From positions 1 through 7,701 of the forward strand of contig JBOHBN010000068.1 in NCBI GenBank assembly GCA_050698355.1: a DNA stretch of 7,701 nt, given 5' to 3'. The position numbers were made by a program, and so were the translations under genes. Positions 1-7,191 of the stretch are shown one piece after another. The notes beneath the pieces are model-generated. The model ran no database searches, had not been told where the DNA came from, and saw nothing but the letters and a program-made list of their open reading frames with translations. Source of the stretch: JBOHBN01 sp050698355. GTDB lineage: Bacteria > Actinomycetota > Actinomycetes > Streptosporangiales > WHST01. The stretch's first letter is position 1. Each line of letters begins with the position of its first letter.

Positions 1-1037
<1,037 letters not shown>

Positions 1038-1101
1038 AAGCAGCTACGCGTCCACTGTGCGGTTCCCGAGATACGGTCGGGACGGCTGATATCTCCATAG
1101 C
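1038..1101 (+). other. 23S-5S internal transcribed spacer
   Basis: This 64-nt spacer contains the GCGTCCACTGTG motif (1048-1059) that commonly follows 23S in actinobacterial rRNA operons and is probably part of the 23S processing region. A small hairpin follows, TCCCGA/TCGGGA (1064-1069 with 1077-1082, 7-nt loop). No tRNA gene fits. The exact processing ends cannot be read from sequence alone. Confidence 0.7.
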
Positions 1102-1218
1102 GTTACGGCGGTCATAGCGAAGAGGAAACGCCCGGTCCCATTCCGAACCCGGAAGCTAAGCTCTTCAGCGCCGATGGTACTGCGTGGGGGACCGCGTGGG
1201 AGAGTAGGACACCGCCGG
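1102..1218 (+). rRNA. rrf: 5S ribosomal RNA
   Basis: This is a complete actinobacterial-type 5S rRNA of about 117 nt. The diagnostic core CCCGGTCCCATTCCGAACCC (1131-1150) is present, and CGATGGTACTGC lies in the 3' half. The terminal helix forms between CGGCGGT near the 5' end and ACCGCCG near the 3' end. It lies about 64 nt after 23S and just before a strong terminator, as expected for the last gene of an rRNA operon. Ends are inferred by homology and may be off by 1-2 nt. Confidence 0.97.
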
Positions 1219-1227
1219 ACATCGTCT

Positions 1228-1267
1228 ACTGAGGGCCACTCCGTTCCGGGGTGGCCCTCAGTGTTTT
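1228..1267 (+). terminator. Intrinsic terminator of the rRNA operon
   Basis: A perfect 12-bp stem, ACTGAGGGCCAC (1228-1239) with GTGGCCCTCAGT (1251-1262), is extended inward by three pairs (one G-U) to a 5-nt GTTCC loop. It is followed by G and a run of four T (1264-1267). It sits 10 nt after the 5S gene and closes the rRNA operon. It separates the operon from the TPR gene, which has its own ribosome binding site. Confidence 0.93.
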
Positions 1268-1315
1268 GCTACCTGGGTATCCGGGAGCCCGGGGGTTGAG
1301 GGGAGTCCGGCGAGC

Positions 1316-2218
1316 ATGGCTGGAAACGATGACCGCGGCGCGTCGCGCCGGCGCACCCAGGGCGTGCGCAAGGGGACAGGGAAACGCCCAGCGCGGTCCA
1401 CGCAACCGTACGGCGCGGGCAAGAGCGGCGGTCGCGGTCGCCAGGATCCGGGCGGCAGGGCCGGCCGCGGGGCCGGTCAACCGCGCGAGCCGCGTAGGCA
1501 TGAACCGGCTGTCCCGGAGGGTGTCGACGTGGCCGCACTCGACCGCTCCGTACGAGACGCGTTGCGGACGCTGCCGAAGGAACTCGCCGAACGTGTCGGT
1601 GCCCACCTCGCAGCCGCGTGGCATCTCGCGGAGACCGACCCGGCCGCTGCCTACGAGCACGCGGCTGCGGCCCGCCACCGCACTCCGCGGCTTGCCGTGA
1701 CGCGCGAGGCCTGTGGCATCGCTGCCTACCGCACCGGCCGGTGGGCGGAGGCGGCGCAGGAGCTGCGAGCCGCGCGGCGGATGAGCGGCAACGACGACCT
1801 GCTCCCGGTGATCGCCGACTGCGCGCGTGGTCTGGGCGACCCGCAACGGGCCCTCGCCATCGCCTCCTCGCCGGAGGCCGTCGCGTTGCGCGGTGTCGCA
1901 CGGACAGAGGCGCTGATCGTGGCTTCCGGCGCACGCCGCGATCTCGGCCAGCTCGATGCGGCGGTCGTGCTCCTCCAGGTCCCGGAGCTGGGCCAGCAGG
2001 GACGCGAGCCGTGGCGCGACCGGTTGCGCTTTGCGTACGCCGACGCTCTCGCTGCCGCGGGGCGAACGAACGAGGCACGAGAGTGGTTCGGGCGGGTCGC
2101 CGCCGCGGGTGGCGCCGGCGGGACGGACGCTGCGGAGCGCCTGGCCGAGCTCGGCGGCGACGACGCTGGCGCCGCTACCGCCGGCAGCGAGGCGATCGTC
2201 GACCTGACCGAGCAGTGA
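1316..2218 (+). CDS. Conserved actinobacterial TPR-repeat protein with basic N-terminal tail
   Basis: This 300-aa protein resembles the TPR proteins of unknown function that actinobacteria encode near tyrS and rRNA genes. Residues 1-62 are a low-complexity tail rich in Arg, Lys, Gly and Gln, probably disordered and able to bind nucleic acid (inference). Residues about 70-265 form helix pairs with TPR character, for example around 130-157 (GIAAYRTGRWAEAAQELRAA), 163-186, 200-222 and 237-263 (YADALAAAGRTNEAREWF). Residues 266-300 are an Ala/Gly/Asp-rich acidic end. TPR arrays normally mediate protein-protein contacts; no catalytic residues are visible. The ATG start is supported by GAGGGGAG at 1298-1305, 10 nt upstream. 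No signal peptide or membrane segment is seen. No specific role can be assigned. Confidence 0.92.
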   Translation: MAGNDDRGASRRRTQGVRKGTGKRPARSTQPYGAGKSGGRGRQDPGGRAGRGAGQPREPRRHEPAVPEGVDVAALDRSVRDALRTLPKELAERVGAHLAAAWHLAETDPAAAYEHAAAARHRTPRLAVTREACGIAAYRTGRWAEAAQELRAARRMSGNDDLLPVIADCARGLGDPQRALAIASSPEAVALRGVARTEALIVASGARRDLGQLDAAVVLLQVPELGQQGREPWRDRLRFAYADALAAAGRTNEAREWFGRVAAAGGAGGTDAAERLAELGGDDAGAATAGSEAIVDLTEQ

Positions 2219-2335
2219 ACGTCCCGTAGCTGGATAGCTCTCGATCACGCCTTTCCACAGATTGCGCGCGGGCCACCCGCACCTGGCATGAGCACACGCA
2301 CCATGGGTTCCTGTCCACGGGAGAGGAGCGTGCTC

Positions 2336-2707
2336 ATGGAAGCGGGCACGGTGGAGACGGCGGATCGCAACGACGTGGCGTTGCGTGGACGCCTCGCGGC
2401 GGCGGCGGAGGTGCGCGAGCTGCCGAGCGGGGACGCGGTGGCGACGTTTCGCCTGATTGTCGGCCGCGACCCGCGCGACGGCCCGACGCGAGCGGACGGC
2501 AAGCGCGGCGCGACGGTGGACACGCTGGACTGCTCGGCGTGGCGCTCGCCGGCCAGACGCCAGGTGGTTCGGTGGCAGCCCGGCGATGTCGTGGAGGTGG
2601 AGGGCAGCCTGCGCCGCCGGTTCTACCGGGCGGCAGGGGCTCCGGTGAGCCGGTGGGACGTGCTCGTCCGCCAGGCACGACGGGTGGCCCGGGCGCCGGC
2701 CGAGTGA
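2336..2707 (+). CDS. Short SSB-like single-stranded DNA-binding protein (OB fold)
   Basis: This 123-aa protein has the strand pattern of bacterial SSB OB folds: a first strand NDVALRGRL (12-20), then VATFRLIVGRD (35-45), the central TLDCSAW block (63-69, where SSBs usually have an aromatic residue) and GDVVEVEGSLRRRFY (83-97), the classic '-GD.V.V.G.L' strand. Canonical SSB carries a Gly/Pro-rich linker and an acidic DDDIPF-type tail that recruits repair proteins. This protein stops at RAPAE and has neither, so it is a tail-less paralogue rather than the main replicative SSB. Such short paralogues are common in actinobacteria. I place the start at ATG 2336 because GAGAGGAG (2321-2328) lies 7 nt upstream. 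An in-frame ATG at 2288 would add 16 residues unlike the family. The gene stands alone, 117 nt after the TPR gene. Confidence 0.85.
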   Translation: MEAGTVETADRNDVALRGRLAAAAEVRELPSGDAVATFRLIVGRDPRDGPTRADGKRGATVDTLDCSAWRSPARRQVVRWQPGDVVEVEGSLRRRFYRAAGAPVSRWDVLVRQARRVARAPAE

Positions 2708-2799
2708 CGTCCAGGCCCCGGTTCCCGCGGCCGCGAGGCGAAGATTGCTGCGCGTCTCGGCCATGGCGAACGGGTCTTGCTCGGATGCCCGGCGGCCTC

Positions 2800-4062
2800 C
2801 TAGGACTCGTCGAGCAGGCGGAGGACCCACCCGTTGCGCGGCTTGGGGCCGAACGACGTCGACTTGCGGGGCATCCGCTCCGCGGTCGCCGCGACCTGCG
2901 TGACCTCGTCGACCGACGGCGGGTTCAGGAGCACCGCGGTGCCACCACCCGACCCGTCCGCCATGCGTACCGCGGCCGCCGGGTCGTGCACGAAGGAGAC
3001 GGTGTCCTCACCCGGCAGCAGCCCGTCGAGCACCGCGTGGTGCAGGACCGTGACGTCCAGCCCGCGCCACGCGGCCGAGTGGTCGCCCGGCATCGCTGCG
3101 GCGATGCCCGTGTGCGGCAAAGTGACCAGGACGTGCTCCCCGCCGCCCACGACCAGGAAGCTGGAGCGGCTCGGGCCCCTCGCCTGCCGCAGCGCCGCAA
3201 GGCCGGCCGTGAGGTCCGGGTCGACGCCCGTACGCGTGCTGTCCGCCGGCAGCGAGCGCAGAAGCGTATCCGGCGGCAGGCCCGCGACGACCCGGTGGAT
3301 CGGGTGCAGCGCCGGCGGGTAGGCGGCGGAGTCCACGAGCAGGGCGAGGCCGGCGTCCCACGGGCCCGCGCCATACTCCGCCTGGTGGTACGCAGCCTGC
3401 AGCTCCCCGTACGTCGCGTACCGGTGGTGCCCGTCGGCGATCAGGGCTTGCCGCTCCCGCAGCGCGGCGGCGACCGTCCGCAGCATCTCGCCGTCGCGCA
3501 GTGCCCACAGCCGCTGCCGCGTACCGTCGGGCGTGGTCGCGTCCACGAGCGCTGGTTGGTCGTCGGCCACCGAGTCGACGACCTCGGTCGCGGCGCCCAT
3601 GCCGGGGACGAGCAGGTAGATCGGCTCCAGGTTGGCCCCCGTGGCCCGCATCTGCGCGAGCCGGTCAGCGACCGGCCCGGGATGGACGTCCTCGTGCGGG
3701 AGGATGACCCGATCCTGCGCCGCGCGTAGCTCGACGGCGCCGATCAGGCCGCGCTGCAGGTGGTCTCTGGATCGCTGCTCGTGCACGTACAAGGCCGCGG
3801 CCGGGTCGCGCGCCAGGGCACCGGTGGAGAGCCACTCGCGCAGCAGCGTGCCGGTACGCGCATACCTTTCGGGCGCCACCGCATCCCGGTCGCCGAGCAC
3901 GAGCCGCACCACGTTGTGCGGTTCCTGGCGCTCCAGCCTCTCGACGTCGCCCGGCGCGATCAGGTCGTACGGCGGGCTGGTCACTGCGGCGAGGTCGACC
4001 CGGTCCTGGGCGTACCTGACACCACGGAACGGACGTAGTACGAGCCCTTCGCCTGTAGCCAC
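2800..4062 (-). CDS. DUF1015 family protein
   Basis: This 420-aa cytoplasmic protein covers the full usual length of the DUF1015 family. The family signatures are PPYDLI (30-35), PHEDVHPG (122-129), IADGHHRYAT (208-217) and the C-terminal block MPRKSTSFGPKPRNG (397-411). The conserved His/Asp cluster in DGHHRY and the basic Lys/Ser/Thr-rich C-terminal block look like parts of a phosphate- or nucleotide-handling site, but that is inference and I know of no firmly established reaction for actinobacterial members. No signal peptide or membrane helices are seen. The start is a GTG (4062) with AGGA about 7 nt upstream on the minus strand. The gene is divergent from the small TPR gene and convergent with the SSB-like gene, with a 92-nt gap holding no convincing terminator. 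Confidence 0.93.
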   Translation of the reverse strand: MATGEGLVLRPFRGVRYAQDRVDLAAVTSPPYDLIAPGDVERLERQEPHNVVRLVLGDRDAVAPERYARTGTLLREWLSTGALARDPAAALYVHEQRSRDHLQRGLIGAVELRAAQDRVILPHEDVHPGPVADRLAQMRATGANLEPIYLLVPGMGAATEVVDSVADDQPALVDATTPDGTRQRLWALRDGEMLRTVAAALRERQALIADGHHRYATYGELQAAYHQAEYGAGPWDAGLALLVDSAAYPPALHPIHRVVAGLPPDTLLRSLPADSTRTGVDPDLTAGLAALRQARGPSRSSFLVVGGGEHVLVTLPHTGIAAAMPGDHSAAWRGLDVTVLHHAVLDGLLPGEDTVSFVHDPAAAVRMADGSGGGTAVLLNPPSVDEVTQVAATAERMPRKSTSFGPKPRNGWVLRLLDES

Positions 4063-4066
4063 GTCC

Positions 4067-4081
4067 GCATCCTAAGGATGC
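4067..4081. promoter_or_regulatory. Dyad overlapping the DUF1015 ribosome binding site
   Basis: GCATCCTAAGGATGC is a perfect inverted repeat with 7-bp arms around one central base. It lies in the 92-bp divergent region between the DUF1015 and TPR-HAD genes, and its AGGAT arm contains the likely DUF1015 Shine-Dalgarno. It could be an operator or a translation-blocking hairpin; chance cannot be excluded for so short an element. Confidence 0.35.
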
Positions 4082-4154
4082 CTGCGGCGCGTCGAAGGTC
4101 TGCGAGTATGGAGAGGTTGACTGCGGGGTGGCGAGCGTTGTTCGGGGAGAGGCT

Positions 4155-4565
4155 ATGGCGGAGCGGGCACGATCGGAGGAACGTGGCGGGCCGACCGGCG
4201 GCGTCTACGAGTGGTACCAGCGGGCGCTCTCGCTGATCGGCCGTGGGAGCCCGGCGGCCGCCGTGCCCTTGCTCGAACGCGTCACCGACGCCGAGCCCGC
4301 CTCGCACAGCGCGCGCGAGGCGCTGGGCAGGGCGCAGTACGATGCCGGCCGGTACGCCGAGGCGGAAGAGAGCTTCGCCAGCATCGTGGGGGAGAACCCA
4401 GTGGACCACTACGCCCGCTTCGGACTGGGGCTCGCCGCGACCAGGAACGGAGACCTGGACCGCGCGGTGAAGAACCTGGCCCTCGCGGTCTCGCTGCGCC
4501 CCGAGCACCGGCAGTACCGGTCGGCCTACCACGCCGCTCGGGCGACCCGCGCGGCCCGCGGGTGA
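4155..4565 (+). CDS. Small TPR protein (position and type of Rv1691), first gene of the TPR-HAD pair
   Basis: This is a 136-aa soluble protein with three tetratricopeptide-like helix pairs, at about 18-50 (YEWYQRALSLIGRGSPAAAV), 53-84 (REALGRAQYDAGRYAEAEES) and 87-118 (ARFGLGLAATRNGDLDRAVK). In Mycobacterium the gene before the Rv1692 phosphatase likewise encodes a TPR protein, so the pair is conserved and the TPR protein may act as a scaffold for the phosphatase or a partner (inference). I chose ATG 4155, with GGGGA at 4144-4148. An in-frame GTG at 4128 would add nine residues and is possible, with GAGAGG at 4111-4116. Its stop overlaps the HAD start as GTGA, which suggests translational coupling. 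Confidence 0.85.
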   Translation: MAERARSEERGGPTGGVYEWYQRALSLIGRGSPAAAVPLLERVTDAEPASHSAREALGRAQYDAGRYAEAEESFASIVGENPVDHYARFGLGLAATRNGDLDRAVKNLALAVSLRPEHRQYRSAYHAARATRAARG

Positions 4566-5626
4566 GCGACGAGCTGACGGCAACGCGGGCGCGGTCCGAG
4601 CCCGGGCTGCGCAGCTGCGACGAGCCGCTCGCCGCCGCGTACGACGTGGCGCTGCTCGACCTCGACGGCGTCCTCTACCTCGGGGAGCACGCCGTCCCCG
4701 GCGCCGCGGACGCGGTCGACGAGGCTCGCGCCGCCGGCGCGCGGGTGGCGTTCGTGACCAACAACGCGTCCCGGCCGACCGCGGCCATCGCCGGGCAATT
4801 GAACGACCTCGGGGTAACGGCGAGCGCAGACGACATCGTGACCTCGGCGCAGGCGTCCGCCCGGCTGGTAGCCGAGCGGGTGCCGGCCGGGTCCCCAGTG
4901 CTGATCGTCGGTGGTGAGGGCTTGCGGCTGGCAATCGAGCAGCACGGGCTGCGACCGGTGGTCTCCGCCGACGAGCGCCCGGCCGCGGTCGTCCAGGGCT
5001 ACGCCGTCAGCGTCGACTACCAGCAACTGGCGGAGGCAGCGCTGGCGATACGCACCGGCGCCCTGTACGTCGCGACCAACCTCGATATGACGCTACCGAG
5101 CCCGCGTGGACCGCTGCCGGGCAACGGCGCCCTCGTCGAGGCCGTGCGGCTGGCGACGGGCGTCGACCCGGTCGCGGTGGGCAAGCCGGAACCCACGCTG
5201 CTCGAGGAGGCCCGGCGGCGCACCGGCGCGCGCCGGCCGCTGATGGTAGGCGACCGGCTGGAGACCGATATCGCTGGTGGCGTTCGCGCCGGCATGGACA
5301 CGCTGCTCGTCCTGACCGGCGTCAGCACCGAGGCCGAGCTCGTGTCCTCTCCTCCGGACCAGCGGCCCACGTACGTGGCCGGCGACCTCGGTGGCCTGGT
5401 CGCCGCCCACCCGGAGGTGTGTACCGGATCATCGGACTGGTCGTGCGGGGGATGGACCGCGACCGTCGACGGCGGCGAGGTACGTCTGGACGGCGAGGGT
5501 ACGCGCGACGACGGCCTGCGTGCGGTGTGCGCGGCCGTGTGGGCCAGCGAGGCATCGCCGGACTTCGAGGCCGCCCTCGCCGCACTACCCCCCGCTCGCC
5601 CCGCGAGTGATCAGGCAAACCGGTAG
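4562..5626 (+). CDS. HAD-IIA family phosphatase, glycerol-3-phosphate phosphatase-like (Rv1692 relative)
   Basis: This 354-aa protein has all four HAD motifs: motif I DLDGVLYLG with nucleophile D33 and acid D35, motif II VTNNAS (65-70), the motif III lysine in VGKPEP (K208), and motif IV VGDRLETDI with D231 and D236 for Mg2+. The cap between motifs II and III is of the large HAD-IIA type found in NagD and eukaryotic PGP. Length and C-terminal extension match M. tuberculosis Rv1692. That enzyme dephosphorylates glycerol 3-phosphate in polar-head recycling of glycerophospholipids. The extension after about residue 280, containing GGWTATVDGGEVRLDG, fits the small GNAT-like domain of this family. 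The substrate here is inferred from homology and context. The GTG start overlaps the preceding TGA (GTGA), so it is probably translationally coupled to the TPR gene. Its 3' end overlaps the hemolysin III gene by 16 nt. Confidence 0.9.
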   Translation: MSDELTATRARSEPGLRSCDEPLAAAYDVALLDLDGVLYLGEHAVPGAADAVDEARAAGARVAFVTNNASRPTAAIAGQLNDLGVTASADDIVTSAQASARLVAERVPAGSPVLIVGGEGLRLAIEQHGLRPVVSADERPAAVVQGYAVSVDYQQLAEAALAIRTGALYVATNLDMTLPSPRGPLPGNGALVEAVRLATGVDPVAVGKPEPTLLEEARRRTGARRPLMVGDRLETDIAGGVRAGMDTLLVLTGVSTEAELVSSPPDQRPTYVAGDLGGLVAAHPEVCTGSSDWSCGGWTATVDGGEVRLDGEGTRDDGLRAVCAAVWASEASPDFEAALAALPPARPASDQANR

Positions 5627-6336
5627 GTGACGAGCGAGACGGCCACGTATTGCGCCGCATACGCGAGCACTGTGAACGTGTGGAAGACCTCGTGGAAGCC
5701 GAACCAGCGCAGGCTGAGTCGTGGGCGCTTGAACGCGTAGACGAGGCCCCCCGCGGTGTAGAGCAGTCCACCCGCCACCACCAGTGCGATCACCGCGGGG
5801 CTCGAACCGCGCAGGATCTGCGGCAGGAAGAAGATCGCCACCCAGCCGAGCGCAAGGTACAGCGGCGTGTAGAGCCACCTGGGCGCGTGGACCCAGAAGA
5901 TCCGGAACCCCACTCCGAGCAGCGCTCCTGCCCAGACCACCACGAGCACCGCGACGCGAGCGCCTCCGTCCAGGGCGAGCAGCGCGAACGGGGTGTACGT
6001 ACCGGCGATGATCAGGTAAATGTTCGAGTGGTCGAGCCTGCGCAGTACGGCACGGACATGCGGTGTCCAGCGCCCGCGGTGATACACCGCTGAGATGCCG
6101 AACAAGAGCAGTGAGGTGATCGCGTAGACGATCGCGGCAGTTTGTGCCAGCGACGTCGGCGCGAGCAGGACCAGTACCAGTCCACCGGCGAGCACCAGCG
6201 GCGTGAGTCCGAGGTGCAGCCAACCCCGCAGTTTGGGAGCGTCCGCAGCCCGCAACTCTTTCAGTGCGCCTGCCCCAACCCGGTCGAGCGAGCCGGGATC
6301 GTGGTGGTTCGTTGCGGGCTCGCGGTCGGCGCGCAC
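5611..6336 (-). CDS. Hemolysin III / TrhA (YqfA) family membrane protein, PAQR superfamily
   Basis: This 241-aa integral membrane protein has about seven hydrophobic helices, beginning near residue 40 (LHLGLTPLVLAGGLVLVLLA) and ending with a helix at 219-238. The PAQR-type metal-site residues are present: SAVYH (S82, H86), LDHS (D102) and FHEVFH (H215, H219), along with the family signature IAGTYTPF (110-117). The superfamily includes adiponectin receptors; bacterial members are linked to membrane lipid and fluidity homeostasis, and the name 'hemolysin' is historical. The reading frame stays open far upstream, but only over the SCP2 gene in a different frame. I therefore start at GTG 6336, which has GGAGGA three nt upstream. 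That spacing is short, so the exact start is uncertain. It follows the SCP2 gene by 71 nt on the same strand and may share its transcript. Confidence 0.9.
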   Translation of the reverse strand: MRADREPATNHHDPGSLDRVGAGALKELRAADAPKLRGWLHLGLTPLVLAGGLVLVLLAPTSLAQTAAIVYAITSLLLFGISAVYHRGRWTPHVRAVLRRLDHSNIYLIIAGTYTPFALLALDGGARVAVLVVVWAGALLGVGFRIFWVHAPRWLYTPLYLALGWVAIFFLPQILRGSSPAVIALVVAGGLLYTAGGLVYAFKRPRLSLRWFGFHEVFHTFTVLAYAAQYVAVSLVTYRFA

Positions 6337-6407
6337 ACATCCTCCGGTGGCATAGGCAAAGGCCCATACTCGCAGGTAGTCGCGCCACCTGGGAGTTGCG
6401 CCGCTGC

Positions 6408-6740
6408 CTAGAACATCCCCTTCATCTTGATCAGGTCGAGCATGCTCGCATCGATCTTGAGCCGCTTGGTGAACCAGGCCTTGCCCATGTCGAGCTCGCC
6501 GTCGACCATCGCCACGAGATCGTCGCTGCTGGTGGTGACCCGTATCTGGGCCCGGCTCGACTGCGGCTCCGTGGTGATGTCGGCCAGCGTCCCGTCCCGC
6601 AGGGCGCCGGAGAACGTCACGTCGAGGTCCGGGATGTGACAGCTCAGGGTCCGGTCGGCGAGACCCGGCTTGTGGTCGCTGCCGCTCATCCGGCGGCTGA
6701 GCTCTTCGACGGCGACTCGGCACTGCTCGAGGGTGGCCAC
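6408..6740 (-). CDS. SCP2 sterol-carrier-like domain protein
   Basis: This single-domain protein of 110 aa has the SCP2 (sterol carrier protein 2) pattern: an N-terminal helix ATLEQCRVAVEELSRRM, central strands DLDVTFSGAL and AQIRVTTSSDDLVAMVDG, then the helical end MGKAWFTKRLKIDASMLDLI (85-104). SCP2 domains form a hydrophobic pocket that binds lipids such as fatty acids, acyl-CoA or sterols; the actinobacterial stand-alone forms have no assigned ligand. There is no signal peptide, so it is cytoplasmic. The GTG start (6740) has GGAGGAG a few nt upstream. It is the first gene of a leftward pair with the TrhA-like gene. Both families concern membrane lipids, which suggests a shared role, but this is inference. 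Confidence 0.9.
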   Translation of the reverse strand: MATLEQCRVAVEELSRRMSGSDHKPGLADRTLSCHIPDLDVTFSGALRDGTLADITTEPQSSRAQIRVTTSSDDLVAMVDGELDMGKAWFTKRLKIDASMLDLIKMKGMF

Positions 6741-6812
6741 GGTCTCCTCCGTTGGTAGGTGGACGGTGCTGGGCAGCGTAGTCCTGGCCGCGCGGTGTCG
6801 CGGGTGGCGGGA

Positions 6813-6835
6813 CGCATGGCGCGTCGGTCCATGCG
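6813..6835. promoter_or_regulatory. Inverted repeat in the SCP2 / small-protein divergent region
   Basis: CGCATGG (6813-6819) and CCATGCG (6829-6835) form a perfect 7-bp inverted repeat with a 9-nt spacer. It lies in the 142-bp divergent intergenic region, the only clear symmetry there. Centre-to-centre distance (16 bp, about 1.5 helical turns) is plausible for a dimeric repressor, but no regulator is encoded nearby. Function is inferred. Confidence 0.35.
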
Positions 6836-6882
6836 GGTAACGTTCCGTCCGGGTGCCGGTCGTAGGAAGAGGAGGTCAGTGC

Positions 6883-7191
6883 ATGGAACTCGGCGAGACG
6901 GGCGACCAGCCGTCCGCGCCCCTCGACGACACCGCGGGGCCGGATGCGGCGCCGGTCGAGCAGGCCGGCCCGGCGACCGAGCCCGGCGATGCTCCCGACG
7001 CGGAGCGGGCCATGCCCGCGTCGCCGGACACAGGAGACGCCCGGGTCGACGACGCGGTGCGCCCGCTGGCCGACCTCGGTGACCAACCGTCAGGCGAGCA
7101 TGTCGAGGCGTACGAGCAGGCGCACGGCGGCCTGCAGGAGACACTCGCGGAACTCGACAAGCGCGCCGAGGACGACCGCGAGGGCGGTTAG
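6883..7191 (+). CDS. Small acidic protein of the tlyA neighbourhood
   Basis: This 102-aa protein is very acidic and Ala/Pro/Gly-rich over its first 50 residues (probably disordered). It ends in a short helical module (about 51-95) containing GDARVDDAVRPLADLGDQPS and EHVEAYEQAHGGLQETLAEL. That module resembles the small conserved proteins that sit directly before tlyA in many actinobacteria; in M. tuberculosis a short hypothetical, Rv1693, occupies this place. No function is known. The ATG start is supported by GGAGG (6871-6875) 7 nt upstream. An in-frame GTG at 6853 is less likely. The stop TAG is directly followed by the tlyA ATG (TAGATG), so the two are probably read together. No internal damage is seen, in contrast to the next gene. 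Confidence 0.75.
   Translation: MELGETGDQPSAPLDDTAGPDAAPVEQAGPATEPGDAPDAERAMPASPDTGDARVDDAVRPLADLGDQPSGEHVEAYEQAHGGLQETLAELDKRAEDDREGG

Noticed and set aside
2251..2319. Two DnaA-box-like 9-mers, CTTTCCACA (2251-2259) and CTGTCCACG (2311-2319)
   Set aside because: Each has two mismatches to the actinobacterial box TTGTCCACA, there are only two of them, and there is no AT-rich region or origin gene context. Chance is likely.
2708..2799. Possible bidirectional terminator between the SSB-like and DUF1015 genes
   Set aside because: Only weak interrupted pairings such as GGCCGCGAG/CTCGGCC with an 18-nt loop are visible, without a T-tract on either strand.
1226..2830. A 534-codon open frame on the minus strand across the TPR and SSB-like genes
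   Set aside because: Arg/Ala/Pro-rich translation with no recognisable family, no suitable ribosome binding site, and it is antisense to two well-supported genes. It is a normal by-product of very GC-rich codons.
2539..3729. A 396-codon plus-strand open frame antisense to the DUF1015 gene
   Set aside because: The minus-strand frame carries all DUF1015 motifs, while this one is a low-complexity Arg/Gly/Pro shadow.
6337..7086. Upstream extension of the hemolysin III frame to 491 codons
   Set aside because: The extra residues are compositionally unlike the family and run across the SCP2 gene in another frame. The family length (about 210-250 aa) fits the GTG at 6336.
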